In this document: piece after piece, positions 13,047 to 26,205 of the stretch | How positions within the stretch are numbered: the stretch's first letter is position 1 | Layout of the letters: each line of letters opens with the position of its first letter | Assembly (NCBI GenBank): GCA_963971535.1 | Contig: OZ020590.1 | Coordinates: 150,923,488 to 150,987,487, forward strand | Origin: Notolepis coatsorum | Taxonomy: Eukaryota; Chordata; Actinopteri; Aulopiformes; Paralepididae | DNA: 64,000 bases | Direction of reading: 5' to 3' | The notes under the pieces: model-generated | Databases searched by the model: none | What the model was told of the DNA's origin: nothing | Seen by the model: the letters and a program-made list of their open reading frames with translations, nothing else | Translations under genes and position numbers: made by a program

Positions 13047-13270
13047 GTTCAAGTTTCAAGTTTCAAGTTTCTTTAATAGTTGTCATACAGAAGTACAGAA
13101 TACTTTTATACAAAATGCTTCTTACTGTTGCGCTCCAGAGACTGTGCAAGACAAGATAAGTATGAAATAAAATAACATAGTAAAATTAGAAGTAAAAAAA
13201 ATGAGGTCACAGTGTTCAGTTTAGACATATGTACAATGTTCGATGCAGAATAGACGTAGTTACCATACAA

Positions 13271-14301
13271 CAGGGCTATTCAACTAAATTGTTCAGGGGG
13301 CCACATTGTCAGAAACCCAAGGGGCCAGGGGCCGGACTGCCACGGCGCCTCCCTGTGCTATGAATATATGTGCACTTGACACAACACGCAACCACATTTT
13401 CACAACTTTTATTTAACTACATTGCAAAAGTAGTATACTTTTCAAAAAAAGTGCTTCATTTATGTGCCACATCTGCAACATCTCCTGCAGAAAGTGCTTC
13501 ATTTATGACTGTGCAACAACTGCAACATCTCCTCTTCAACATTTCAATATAAAAATAAAATAAAAAACATCAGGGGGGTGGGGGGCAGACAGGCCTAGCC
13601 TACATACACACATCTAATGAGAGCGATTGCACTTCTTTGACTGGGCAATGGCAGAGAAAGAGGGTTCATAGGAAGTGAGGGCTACCCGCAAACAGTGATG
13701 CAAATGCTCATTTGTCAAGGAGGCACGTTGCTTGTTTTAATGGCATTCATGTGAGAGAAACTGGATTCACAGGTGTATGTTGAGCCAAACATTGTTAGCA
13801 CAGATATTGCCAGCGTTTTTATTTTGGGGAATGTCTTGACATGATTACACTTTATCCAAAATGTTGTGGTGGATTCATTCTCAAGTGCCTGCTTCAGAGC
13901 AGATGATGCTTGCATGTCAATTATTTCAAGTTGCAGGAGACCTTCATCAATGTGAAGTGATGCAAGGAACTCTTGTCCTTTTGTGGAAATAGCAGCTACA
14001 TTGGCAAATGGGTTGCTCACAAAATGCATCAATTCTCTGGACATGTCAAATTCATCAAATCGACTTGCAAAGTTTTCCCTCAATTTATCAATGAAATCTA
14101 TCATTAATTGAGTGACTTTTGGCTCAATTGTGCGTGTTAACGTTGACATGAAAAGAAAAAAGTTTAAAAAAAAAAGAAAAAAAATATATAAAAAAAAAAT
14201 ATATATAAAAAAAAATTTATTATCATGTAATCTTTGGCGGGCCGGTCAGAATCATCCCGCGGGCCGGATCTGGCCCGCGGGCCGCCAGTTGAATAGCCCT
14301 G
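13271..14301 (-). mobile_element. Internally deleted hAT transposon with intact fusion frame
   Basis: Perfect 8-bp duplication CCATACAA (13263-13270 and 14302-14309). Matching 15-bp inverted ends CAGGGCTATTCAACT and AGTTGAATAGCCCTG. 1,031 bp long. It carries a transposase C-terminal portion on the minus strand and the same AT-rich leader and GC-rich subterminal block (GCGGGCCGGTCAGAATCATC) as the hAT at 7354-8275. The catalytic region is mostly deleted. Confidence 0.93.
13715..14149 (-). CDS. Truncated hAT transposase, C-terminal part
   Basis: A 144-residue frame starts MSTLTRTIEPKVTQLMIDFI and runs into LTMFGSTYTCESSFSHMNAI, the hATC dimerisation motif. The continuation (RASLTNEHLHHCLRVAL) is found in another frame just downstream at about 13720-13630, so a frameshift cuts the native C-terminus. 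The start codon follows the A/T-rich leader. The catalytic core is missing. If made, it could only bind or dimerise; that is inference. Confidence 0.75.
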   Translation of the reverse strand: MSTLTRTIEPKVTQLMIDFIDKLRENFASRFDEFDMSRELMHFVSNPFANVAAISTKGQEFLASLHIDEGLLQLEIIDMQASSALKQALENESTTTFWIKCNHVKTFPKIKTLAISVLTMFGSTYTCESSFSHMNAIKTSNVPP

Positions 14302-14812
14302 CCATACAATATACAATACTGTGCAGTGTACTAATATACAATACTATATAGTGCAAGGCAGAAATGGAGAAATGGGACGAGGTGCAATTTAGGTACAATT
14401 CACAGTAGGTGTACGAGTTGTAGTGCAAATCCTTTATCAATAAATATAAGTGTAAGTGTGTTTGTGTGATCTAAAGTGTGGAGAGTGGGTGCTGCAGTGT
14501 GTAGTGTGTTGTTTGTTTGAGTGAGTGTGTGCGTGTGGGTGTGTGTGCTGTGTGCATTTGATGGTTGTTGCATAGTGATTATTGTTCGTTTAGCAGCCTG
14601 ATGGCCTGGGGATAGAAGCTTCTTCTGAGTCTTTCTGTGCTCGCCTTAAGACTCCGGTATCGCTTGCCTGACCGCAGCAGTTCAAAGAGGCAGTTGTTCG
14701 GGTGGCTCGAGTCCTTAATAATTCTCTTAGCCTTCCCCTTGCACCGCTTGTTGTAAATGTTCTGGAGGGTGGGAAGCCCCCCTCCAATTGTGCGTTCGGC
14801 TGAACGTGTCAC

Positions 14813-14995
14813 AGTGCTAGCTCAGTTACAATGTGGTGTAAATGTCATTCTAGAAAGCATTGCATTGGATGCTAAATTAGTACACGCCCCCACGTGGAAG
14901 ATGACTCATCAAATATTGTTTGTAGTTTTCCAGGAAATAACAAACTAAAATACCATTAGGAATACCTACAAAACAACTTGTTTGTCATTGTTGGG
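14813..14995. other. Unassigned intronic sequence
   Basis: Short stretch between two LINE fragments; nothing recognised. Confidence 0.4.
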
Positions 14996-15300
14996 ACAGA
15001 TTTATTTCTTTATTTCAGATCCCCATTAGTCACTGCCTCAGCAGCGACTATTCTTCCTGGGGTCTGGATACAAACATATAAAAATCAAACAAGAATAATC
15101 AATAAAACAACATAAAATAAAACAAATATCAATAAAACACCAATAAAATATACAAACAAATATAGAACAATAAACAAATAAAAATCAGACATACAAACAA
15201 ATATAGAACAATAACAAATATACAAACATATAGAACAAATCAAATATCAATAAAACAACAAACGGAAACATCTCAGAGAAAACCAAAACTTGTTCAAAAA
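14996..15300 (-). mobile_element. LINE 3' tail fragment
   Basis: It begins TTTATTTCAGATCCCCATTA and CTATTCTTCCTGGGGTCTGG, a 3'-end sequence also seen at 29058-29140 (TTTAGGATCCCC, TATTCTTCCTGGGGTC). An A-rich stretch with repeated ACAAATAT follows. Confidence 0.55.
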
Positions 15301-15775
15301 CAGCTTGACATTCCATATACTAATATTAATATACAGATACTGGTGTATATACGTGATAATCAGTGCAAGACATTATTATGTGATAAAAGATAAACATCTA
15401 TTTTGATTTCATGGGGTCTTTAATTATGGTTTCACAGTCTGGTAATTTGAGTTTACACACCTGGCTGATACTTGCATATGAATCCCAGGGCTATTCGTGA
15501 TGCAATGTTAATTATGCAAATAAAACGGGACCCAGTGAAAGCCTGTGAAAAAAGAAGGCGGGCCAAATAGCCACACAGGAAGACAGGGATTGAAATTTAA
15601 CTATTGAAATGTATCCAATTGAAATGAGTGAAATCATGCAATTAATATACACAAGAAGTTTAAACCAGCAAGCCTGTGTGTGATTGGACGACTGATGAGA
15701 TGATAGATGACTTTGTCTGGGTTTTCCAGCTCGTCCAGCGATGGACTCAGAAGCCCCTTGTGATCCACTGATTGA
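15301..15775. other. Intronic sequence with a short repeated block
   Basis: About 50 bp at 15615-15665 (GAGTGAAATCATGCAATTA) match 19590-19640, so they belong to the same LINE remnant family. The rest is unassigned. Near 15770-15802 the sequence GGTTGCCCACCTCTG resembles one hAT end, without a partner. Confidence 0.4.
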
Positions 15776-16990
15776 TCAAAAAGACATGGTTGCCCACCTC
15801 TGGTCTATATGGTATTTAAATATAAATTCCACATCAAGCCAGATGTCAAGATAGTTGTATTCTGTAACTCTGTTGATGTCAGGCCCATTCATCGTTGATA
15901 TATGCAAATTATTGTAAACAATATCTCTAGCTCTAGAGAATATCATGAATTGTGTTTTGTTTGTATTAAGTACACAGTTAATAAGCATAACTTGCAAGTT
16001 CTCAGAGGCTAGTTTTTTATTTTATTTTATTTCAAACCTTTATTTGAACTCAAAAGGCAACCGAGGTTTCCCTCATGTCGAGGGAAACATACAGAGTGTA
16101 CATACAGAAATAAGCAAAAAAGGCCTATGACATCACACAGCATATAAAATCATAACAGTTAGACAACAAGGTGAGACAAAAGTAAGGATAACAAATCAAT
16201 TAAAACACATACAACTTGATTGACTAAGGTTGGAGATCAAGGTTTTAAATTCTGCAACAGAGGGGAGAATCTCAATCTTTAAGGATGGTTGGAGTTCATT
16301 TCTTGAGTTAGGGGCATCATACCACATTTTTTTACAATGTTTTGAGCAAACTCAAGGGATAGTTGTACAGAGTCAGCAATACAATAAATAGACAATAGTG
16401 TCATCCACATAAAGATTAACTTGACAGCCACTCAAAGATGAGACAATATCATTAATATAAATGGTAAATAAAACAGGACCCAGGATTGATCCCTGCGGGA
16501 TACCTTTTGTAATGCGTAACTGTGCATTCCCAGTTTTCACACACTGAAGCTCTGAAACCAACTGCAAGCATTTGCATGAAAAGCAATGCTGTGTCGTCTA
16601 TTTAAAAGAAGAGAATGGTCAACCGTATCAAATGATTTTGACAGATCTACAAATAGCACAGCACAATGTTTAAATTTTTGTCTAGGGCAGATACTATATC
16701 ATTCTATTTATAATTATAACTATAACTAAAGTAGTGGCTGAAATTGTGCTATGTTTAGCTCTAAAACCAGATTGGTGTGGACTGTGGGCTTAATACAGAG
16801 TGATTTGCCAGAAATGCTTTGAGTTGGTTATTTACCAATGATTCCAGGATTTAATTGACAGGACAGTTTGGAGATTGGTCAATAATTATTTAGGTCACTT
16901 CTATCTCCACCTTTATGTAATGGAGATACATGAGCCGTTTTTCAGGTACTAGGAACTGTGCCTGTTGACAAAGAAAGATTAATGTTTTTT
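15776..16990 (-). mobile_element. Degenerate LINE reverse-transcriptase remnant
   Basis: Minus-strand pieces in order: STGTVPS and KTAHVSPLHKGGDRSDLNNY (about 16985-16900), GIPQGSILGPVLFTIYINDI with LYVDDTIVY (16500-16390), then TNKTQFMIFSRARDIVYNN (15960-15900). GxPQGSxLGP and YVDD are RT motifs. Several frame changes and stops show it is dead. A second 3' tail fragment (repeated TTTTA, then TTTGAACTCAAAAGGCAACC) is inserted at about 16010-16375. Confidence 0.75.
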
Positions 16991-17475
<485 letters not shown>

Positions 17476-17734
17476 CCTTTCACTCAGCAGGATCAGACGA
17501 TCCTACATTGTGTCTGACAGTTTATGCGATATAGTCGGGTCTGAGGTCATACAACCTCGTGTAATCCATTTCATCCTTTCTGTTTTATTTTTAGTTATAT
17601 TTTCGTACTAATTTCAAACGCTCTCACCATCATTCATTCATTCAATCTGTATTTAATGTCGAAGGAGAGCAAGCTCTGATTTACAATGACGTTGAGAAAT
17701 ACAGCACATAATACAAAAAGAAAATGGACTGCAT

Positions 17735-17940
17735 TTACAGTATATAGAGCTTTTATCCAAAGCGCTTTGTAATTTCTGTTCCTCACATTCACCCATTCAC
17801 TCACACATTTCACACACCGACGGCGGAGGCGACCATGCAAGGTGCCGACCTGCTCATCGAGAGCAGTTAGGGGGTTAAGTGTCTTGCTCAAGGACACGTC
17901 GACACGCTGCCCGGGAGGAGCGGGAATCGAACTGGGAACG
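17735..17940 (-). mobile_element. SINE family B, truncated copy
   Basis: Reversed copy whose LINE-like tail (ATATAGAGCTTTTATCCAAA) is on the left and whose tRNA-like B-box region (GGTTCGATTCCCGCTCC with one change, read on minus) is on the right. It includes the central block GTGTCCTTGAGCAAGACAC. The 5' A-box part is missing. The longer copy is at 21400-22851. Confidence 0.7.
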
Positions 17941-18534
17941 GAAACAGTGTAGAACAGAAAAGTCAATCAATTAAACATTTAACATAATTTAAAACAACTG
18001 CAGACTGTGGTGGTGAAGTGGTTTGCTATTAAAGATTTAAACTGACCAATAGATACTAATGAGTTTTAAAGTGCATTGCATGACGTTCCATGTGTCTGGG
18101 ACACAGAACCTAAAAGCAGATGTTACTAATTCAGTGCAAACTATGGGGACCTAAGTGTAAGACAACCAGAGCTAGTCCAGAATAAATAAATAAAGAAGAG
18201 ATACTTTTATTTGTTTCTGATTTGGGTTTGGATGTTGGCGGTCATAACTATCTAATCTCTCTTTCAGTCCAGACAGCGCTAAGACGTCCAAATCAGCAAA
18301 ACAGTTGAACCTGATCTGATCTGTAGAGATCAATACCACAGTGGAATGAGTTCCAAGCTCATTACATTAAGATATGTCTGTGTGTTTTAACATCAATAAC
18401 TGCAGTACAGTATAATTCATTAGCTACACTCATAGCCGAATTATGGCGCTAGGTGGCCCCACATCATGTCCCCACATGTCCGCCAGGGGACAGACATAAA
18501 AGCACAATGCTCCCCTGGGAAGAATTGAAAAGTG
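17941..18534. other. Unassigned intronic sequence
   Basis: Nothing recognised on either strand. Confidence 0.4.
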
Positions 18535-19560
18535 TATGAATGAATGAATGAAAACTTTATTTAACAGATTGCAGAATGGGTACAATACAGTACGGCTCAA
18601 TACACACAATTGTTAAGGGGATGCAGACCAGAGAAAGACGTTTGTCTTGTTTACATCAGGGTCCCCCATTTTCAATTCATATCGACATTTATGACATACA
18701 CAACATACATGACATTTATGGCATAGGGACATACAGGTATTTAGTACTGATACATTTGTGACATAAACGGTATTCAAATATACAGTACTGTTACCCATAG
18801 ATCCTGACAGAGTATATACATATGATGGGGAGGGGACTGTACATTAGGAGGGGGTGGGTGGGTGGGAGAGAAATATAAATACGGCGGGGAGAGAATATAT
18901 GCATGCGGTGGGGAGGAGACTGTCTATTAGGAGGTGGTGGGGGTTTTGGGCATTTTAACAGTGGCCAGTTTCGAATTGCAGCCTCCCGTAGGTGCTCTTT
19001 AAGAGCGGTTTTGAATGTGGGTAGGGATTCACATTCCTTTACAGCTTTGGGTAGGGCGTTGCACATTGATGTGGCATAATTGCGAAACATGTTTAGTCCC
19101 TTGTTTGAGCCGAATCTGGGTTTAACATGATTTGTTGAGCTTCCTCTGGTGTTGTGGTCGTGGTATTCACTGACCTTTGGGAAGTATTTTGACATGTACA
19201 GTACATGGGTACCTTAGTCGTATAGTGTATCTTGAAGACCAGGCCCATTGCAAGTTGCTGTACTCTGTCGTCTACTCTAAGCCATCCTAGGTTGTCAAAG
19301 TGGGCAGGGGTGAGGTGGGTTCTGGGGGTACGGTCAAGTAGTAGTCTGACCAGTTTGTTTTGTGATGTTTGTAATCTTGTTTTTAGCGCCTTTGAGGTGC
19401 TTTGGTACCATGAGGTGCAAGCATAGTTGTAGTACCCTTGAATGAGTGCTCCTGCCAGAGTCTTCAGGGTATTCTTGTTTACCAGAGAGGAGATCCGGTA
19501 CTTGTCCGGACCCTTGACCCTGTACTTCAAACAGTATATTGGGGCCCCTTTCAGTTTAAA
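18535..19560 (-). mobile_element. LINE fragment with C-terminal coding part
   Basis: A tail of repeated TGAA units lies at 18538-18552. On the minus strand 19530-19093 reads LAGALIQGYYNYACTSWYQS and KNKLVRLLLDRTPRTHLTP-type blocks, continuing after a frameshift as YHDHNTRGSSTNHVKPRFGS and ALPKAVKECESLPTFKTALK. This is the RT C-terminus plus 3' UTR. The same 3' UTR occurs at 59985-60125 in + orientation. Confidence 0.75.
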
Positions 19561-19589
19561 TCATGCTTGCATGGGCATTATATCACAAT

Positions 19590-19990
19590 TTAAATGAGTG
19601 AAATCATGCAATTACTATACACAAGAATCCTAGCCAGTCACAACATGAATCCATTGTCTTCCCTAAGCTTATTGGAAATAACACAAGCACTGTGATGTGA
19701 AAAAACAACAGCGCTATCATCTGCATACAGATGATACGCAGATATATCCAGGGGCTCTGAGCTAGCTCGATCAATCTGTTGTTCTATTTAGCAATCTGTT
19801 TTCTATTTGACAGCGAATTGGATTCATTCAACCATCTCTATTCCCATCAGTCTTTATAGTATGTGGTGATCGATCGCATCACCGCTTTTTTTAAGTCGAT
19901 CAAAACTGTTCCAGAATACAGTCCCTTTGAGATTTTAGTCTTGATATAGTCAATGACATAATATAAGACAAGAGTCAGAATGCTCCCCTA
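19590..19990 (-). mobile_element. Degenerate LINE RT remnant
   Basis: Minus-strand pieces DYIKTKISKGLYSGTVLIDL (RT motif A region) and LYADDSAVVFSHHSA (the YADD motif) are readable between stops. Dead. Confidence 0.65.
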
Positions 19991-20025
19991 GAGTTGAGTT
20001 TGGTCTGTGTTTATTCCTAACTTTT

Positions 20026-20398
20026 GGGGCGGCGTGGTTCAGGGGTAGAGCGGGTCGTCCAATGATCGAAGGGTTGGTGGTTCGAATCCCCCTCAAGCCC
20101 ATGTCCATCCCACTGCCGTTGTGTCCTTGGGCAAGACACTTAACCTACTTGCCTCGTATGAATGTGTATGCATGTGAATGAATGTTGGTGGTGGTCGGAG
20201 GGGCCGTAGGCGATGATTATTCGCCACGCTTCCGTGAGTCTGCCTCAGGGCAGCTCTGGCTGCAATTGTAGCTTACCACCACCGGTATGACTGTGTATGA
20301 ACGAATAATGGACTCTGTAAGCGCTCTGGGGTCACTGGGGTGTCATGAAGAGCGCTATATAAATCCAATCCATTATTATTATTATTATTATTATTAAC
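20026..20398 (+). mobile_element. tRNA-derived SINE family A, copy 1
   Basis: The head GGGGCGGCGTGGTTCAGGGG has an A-box-like TGGTTCAGGGG, and GGTTCGAATCC is a good B-box. Then follow a central block TGTCCTTGGGCAAGACACTT and a tail AGCGCTATATAAATCCAATC with (ATT)n. The tail resembles L2-type LINE ends, so L2 machinery may move it (inference). It is inserted between tandem copies of a 30-40 bp unit (GTTGAGTTTGGTCTGT) at 19990-20025 and 20400-20470. Confidence 0.85.
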
Positions 20399-20573
20399 TC
20401 TGGTGTTGAGTTGAGTTTGGTCTGTTTATTCCTAAACTGTGGTGTTGAGTTGAGTTTGGTCTGTCTTCATCTGAGCTAAAAGCAGCTTCTTTTTCATCTG
20501 TTTCCAGCTACTTACCGTACTGCACGCTATAGATGGTTAGACTGTTCAGTGTATCTGACAGCACAGCCCATGG

Positions 20574-21399
<826 letters not shown>

Positions 21400-21639
21400 A
21401 ACGGTGCATTTATATAGAGCTTTTATCGATCCAAAGCGCTTGACATCTTGTTCCTCACATTCACCCGTTCACTCACACATTCACACACCGGCGGCGGAGG
21501 CAACCATGCAAGGTGCCGACCTGCTCATCTTGAGCAGTTAGGGGTTAATTGTCTTGCTCAAGGACACTTCGACACGCTTCTGGGAGGAGTGGGAATCAAA
21601 CCGGGAACCTTCCGACTACCAGACGACCGCTCTACCTCC

Positions 21640-22270
21640 TGAACCACTGTCTCTAGACCGCTCTACCTCCTGAGCCACTGTCTCTAGACCAACTCTACCT
21701 CCTGAGCCACTGTATCTAGACCAGCTCTACCTCCTGAGCCACTGTCTCTAGACCAGCTCTACCTCCTGAGCCACTGTCTCTAGACCGCTCTACCTCCTGA
21801 GCCACTGTATCTAGACCAGCTCTACCTCCTGAGCCACTGTATCTAGACCAGCTCTACCTCCTGAGCCACTGTCTCTAGACCAGCTCTACCTCCTGAGCCA
21901 CTGTCTCTAGACCGCTCTACATCCTGAGCCACTGCCTCTAGACCAGCTCTACCTCCTGCGCCACTGTCTCTAGACCAGCTCTTCCTCTTGAGCCACTATC
22001 TCTAGACCAGCTCTACCTCCTGAGACACTGTCTCTAGACCAGCTCTACATCCTGGGCCACTGTCTCTAGACCGCTCTACCTCCTGAGCCACTGTCTCTAG
22101 ACCAGCTCTACCTCCTGAGCCACTATCTCTAGACCGCTCTACCTCCTGAGCCACTGTCTCTAGACCAGCTCTACCTCCTGAGCCACTATCTCTAGACCGC
22201 TCTACCTCCTGAGCCACTGTCTCTAGACCAGCTCTACCTCCTGAGACACTGTCTCTAGAGACCACTCTAC
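21640..22270 (-). repeat. Minisatellite of SINE A-box units (31-33 bp, about 19-20 copies)
   Basis: Unit on minus: GACAGTGGCTCAGGAGGTAG then AGC(T)GGTCTAGA. Each unit carries an A-box-like TGGCTCAGGAGG from the tRNA-derived SINE head. Variation is mainly TGTCTC/TGTATC/TATCTC and a 2-bp length change (GACCG or GACCAG). Confidence 0.9.
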
Positions 22271-22830
22271 CTGGTGTTCGCAAACGCCTGCGAACACCAG
22301 CAACTAGGACAGAGAGACTTCGGCTCAGCTTCTTCCCCCAGGCCATCAGAGCCTTGAACACTGAACTCTCCACACACAAGCACACATGAGCACACACACA
22401 ACACACACACTGTACACGCTCACACACTAGCAGCCACTTTAACATGAGCACACACACACTCATGCTGCACACACTCACACTTATGGTCACTTTACAAAAG
22501 GAAAGGTCACTTTAAGAATAGTATAACTTGAGATTGTATAATATAGCATTGTATAGCAGTGTACATAAAGACCCAGTGCCTCATCCGTAGCTAACAGTGT
22601 ATTGCACTACCACAGGACCTAGCATGTCCTACCATGCTCTGTAAATAACGCATGTACATATACCGATATGCCCTACTTTGTTTACTTGTTTATTGCACAA
22701 TGTCGTTCTATTGGATTCTTATTATATATTACTATTGTATTATGCACAATCGTTGCGGGCAAGACCCCCCGCATTTCATTGTATACTTGTATGCCTTGAC
22801 AAATAAAACTCTTGACTTGACTTGACTTGA
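22271..22830 (+). mobile_element. Short 5'-truncated LINE inserted in the minisatellite
   Basis: Starts with a foldback (22271-22300), then codes for RTERLRLSFFPQAIRALNTE, then a 3' UTR ending AATAAAACTC and a repeated TTGAC tail. Homologous to 46737-47629. The minisatellite unit is cut between CTCTACCT (22270) and CTGAGCC (22832), so the LINE arrived after the array began to form. Confidence 0.85.
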
Positions 22831-22851
22831 CTCCTGAGCCGCTGTCGCCCC

Positions 22852-23189
22852 ATATTTTAGTTGGAGGCTCAATGCTGAGCTCCAGCGGGGACATTGACTG
22901 CAGTTTGTTTAAAAAGCCAAACCTTTCCAGGATATAGCTGCATAAGTGGTATCTTCTGTCTCCAGCTCCACTAGCCTAGTAGCCTGTCAATCACAACGGT
23001 AAACACAGAGGTGGAGACCTTTCTTGGGCCAGACAGCTGACGCTGTGGTTCAGAGGATTCGTCAGCGTGTCTCTTTCCTTTTCTCACACGTTGTCCGTCT
23101 TCTTTCTGCACCTCTGATACGGTTGGCAGCATCTTCTTTTGCTGCCATCTCAAAACTATTGATCAGGTTGATGGCGTAAACCTGCCATA
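22852..23189. other. Unassigned intronic sequence
   Basis: Nothing recognised. Confidence 0.4.
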
Positions 23190-23351
23190 TAGATTTGATT
23201 AGATTAGATTCAAAATGTATTGTCATCATACAGCACAGTACAACGAAAAAGAAGTTTGGCATCCAACCAGAGTGCAAATGTAACAGTAAAGTGCAGTAGT
23301 AATATGCAATATACAGGTGATTAAACTGGGTATACAAATATTAATATAGTA

Positions 23352-24187
23352 GGCGGCTACGTGGTGTAGTGGGCAAGGCGCTCGCCACGAATGCGGAGAG
23401 ACGCTGGGCTAGCCTGTTCGAGCCCAGCCCTCCACATTGCTTTCAGTTTAGCTGGTCGTTCATACTAATACACATTGGCCGTATTAGGGGGTGGGAAACT
23501 GATGGGTGGGGATCGGGCGTTGTGGACAGCGACTCCTACAGGTCGGTTGGTGCGCCTGCGCAGTAGAATCAGGAAAGTGTCGGGGGCAGCGTGAGCCTCC
23601 CACGTGTTACTCCTCGCCACTGAGAGATCGAGCTGTGCAGGTGAAAAGATGCGACTGCTGTTACCTTGTGGGGCGGCGTGGCTCAGGGGTAGAGCGGGTT
23701 GTCCAATGATCGAAGGGTTGGTGGTTCGAATCCCGCTCAAGCCCATGTCCATCCCACTGCCGTTGTGTCCTTGGGCAAGACACTTAACCTACTTGCCTCG
23801 TATGAATGTGTATGAATGTTGGTGGTGGTCGGAGGGGCCGTAGGCGATGATTATTCGCCACGCTTCCGTGAGTCTGCCTCAGGGCAGCTCTGGCTGCAAT
23901 TGTAGCTTACCACCACCGGGATGACTGTGTATGAACGAATAATGGACTCTGTACGCGCTCTGGGGTCCTCGTGAACATGAAGAGCGCTATATAAATCCAA
24001 TCCATTATTATTTATTATTAAGTACCGGAGGGGACTTGTGCTATGTATGACTTAGTCCACATTGCAGCCGGCTTGTGGGAGGCAAGAAACAGCGTTCGTG
24101 ACAGGGGAGGGTTGAATTGGACGATACGAAATTGGGATGGGAGAAAATATAGAAAATGGGAGAAAAAGTGGATCAAAAAAAAAAAAA
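23352..24187 (+). mobile_element. tRNA-derived SINE family C, copy 1, with a family A SINE inside
   Basis: Perfect 12-bp duplication ATTAATATAGTA at 23340-23351 and 24188-24199. The head has TACGTGGTGTAGTGGGCAAG (A-box) and TGTTCGAGCCC (B-box). The body motif GACAGCGACTCCTACAG is shared with 46276-47665, 53735-55015 and 55608-56106. The tail is A-rich. About 485 bp without the nested SINE. Confidence 0.9.
23671..24020 (+). mobile_element. tRNA-derived SINE family A, copy 2
   Basis: Same as 20026-20398: A-box TGGCTCAGGGG, B-box GGTTCGAATCC, tail CGCTATATAAATCCAATCC with (ATT)n. It lies inside SINE C. The empty site is seen in reverse at 54690-54710, where SINE C2 runs on without it. Confidence 0.88.
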
Positions 24188-24290
24188 ATTAATATAGTAC
24201 TACTGAGTAATAGTGCTAATCAGATGTATGTACCAAGTTGTAATATTGATATGTACAGTGATACATGTATAAAGACACTATGGTAGTAAG

Positions 24291-24690
24291 TCATACTGGC
24301 TAGCAGCGTAACTAGTAAGAGTAGGTAAGGGATATAGATATAGTATCTACAGATATGTGAAAAGGTTGTTCATGGCTGCACTGCAAATATCATAATCTAT
24401 AATATATATACTGTATATATTTAAACTTTTCTAAGCTAATGGAGCCCCTGTAAGCCGGTGCATTAAATGGCCCTTGGTCATGATGATGTGTGATGAATTA
24501 ATTAGCTGCACTTTGATTAATCAATTAGCGGTGCTTTTTGGAGCCAGGAACATTGCCCACCTAATGTACGGCCCAGTGTGTAAAAGCTTTTTCTACTCTC
24601 GGGTGTGGGGTAACCAGGCAGGCGAGGAAATAATTTATTGCAAAGTAATTTAATGCAAAATCTCTAGGTAAATATGTAGTTACGAGTTTG
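24291..24690. other. Unassigned AT-rich intronic sequence
   Basis: No gene or clear repeat. Confidence 0.4.
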
Positions 24691-25030
24691 TAATTAAAGG
24701 AACACGGCAACATTTTGGAAATACATTTATTTGCCATCTTCCCCAGAGTCGGACGAGAAGACTGACATTCATTTAATCTCATCTTGGAAGTTTTACTGTA
24801 TTTCTTCACTTTTCACAGAGCTAGGCTAGCTGCTCCCTACTGTTTCCAGCCCTTGTGCTAAGCTAGGCTAGCTGATCCCTACTGTTTCCAGTCCTTGTGC
24901 TAAGCTAGGCTAGCTGCTCCCTACTGTTTCCAGTCCTTGTGCTAAGCTAGGCTAGCTGCTCCCTACTGTTTCCAGTCCTTGTGCTAAGCTAGGATAGCTG
25001 CTCCCTACTGTTTCCTAGGCTAGCATGCAC
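24691..25030. repeat. Teleost-type interspersed repeat with a 42-bp tandem array
   Basis: AAAGGAACACGGCAACATTT and CCCAGAGTCGGACGAGAAGA resemble a dispersed fish repeat that I recall only in outline. From 24821 the unit CTAGGCTAGCTGCTCCCTAC plus TGTTTCCAGTCCTTGTGCTAAG (42 bp) is repeated about 4.8 times. Confidence 0.6.
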
Positions 25031-25224
25031 CCGGACCTCTCTCTGGGGCTACTCGACACACAGAGACTAAACTGATATCAATCTTCTTGTCTTGTGTTCG
25101 AAGTACTGAGATTTTAATGTAGATAAACTACCATCCAACTACTTTAAATAGTAGTTAAACTAGTTATTGCACATGTAGTTAACTACTCCCCAACACTGCA
25201 TATTCCACATAGTCAAATAAGTTG

Positions 25225-26205
<981 letters not shown>

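Larger units (their letters stand above)
13047..14812 (-). mobile_element. 5'-truncated LINE interrupted by a hAT
   Basis: The 3' tail, made of repeated CAAGTTT units, is at 13047-13075, and the C-terminal coding part is at 14812-14579 on the minus strand: RSAERTIGGGLPTLQNIYNK, then HPNNCLFELLRSGKRYRS, then ERLRRSFYPQAIRLLN. The hAT at 13271-14301 splits the 3' UTR. Shorter related pieces are at 46737-47629, 22271-22830 and 57773-58250. Clade not assigned. Confidence 0.75.
21400..22851 (-). mobile_element. SINE family B whose head is expanded into a minisatellite
   Basis: The tail and body are at 21400-21655; read on minus, the body shows a B-box (GGTTTGATTCCC) and the block GTGTCCTTGAGCAAGACA. 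The 5' terminus GGGGCGACAGCGGCTCAG is at 22851-22834. Between them the head is repeated about 19-20 times (21640-22270) and interrupted by a LINE (22271-22830). Two independent events have therefore stretched a SINE of roughly 270 bp to 1.45 kb. Confidence 0.75.
23190..24290 (-). mobile_element. LINE-type 3' tail with (ATCTA)n, copy 2, split by a SINE
   Basis: Reverse of the sequence at 9857-10122: it starts with GATTAGATTAGATTC and contains GGCATCCAACCAGAGTGCAA. It resumes at 24188 after the inserted SINE. Confidence 0.65.

Noticed and set aside
11296-15802. One 4.5-kb hAT from CAGGGGTGGGCAACC to GGTTGCCCACCTCTG
   Set aside because: The flanking 8-mers (AGGGGGAT and GTCTATAT) do not match; they are more likely single ends of two old elements.
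22002-22490. Minus-strand 162-codon frame with GGRAGLETVAQEVERSRDSG repeats
   Set aside because: It is a translation of the SINE-head minisatellite plus part of a LINE.
23352-23460. A true tRNA gene at the SINE heads (also 20026, 55608)
   Set aside because: A- and B-box-like sequences are present but acceptor and anticodon stems do not form, and SINE bodies with tails and target duplications follow.
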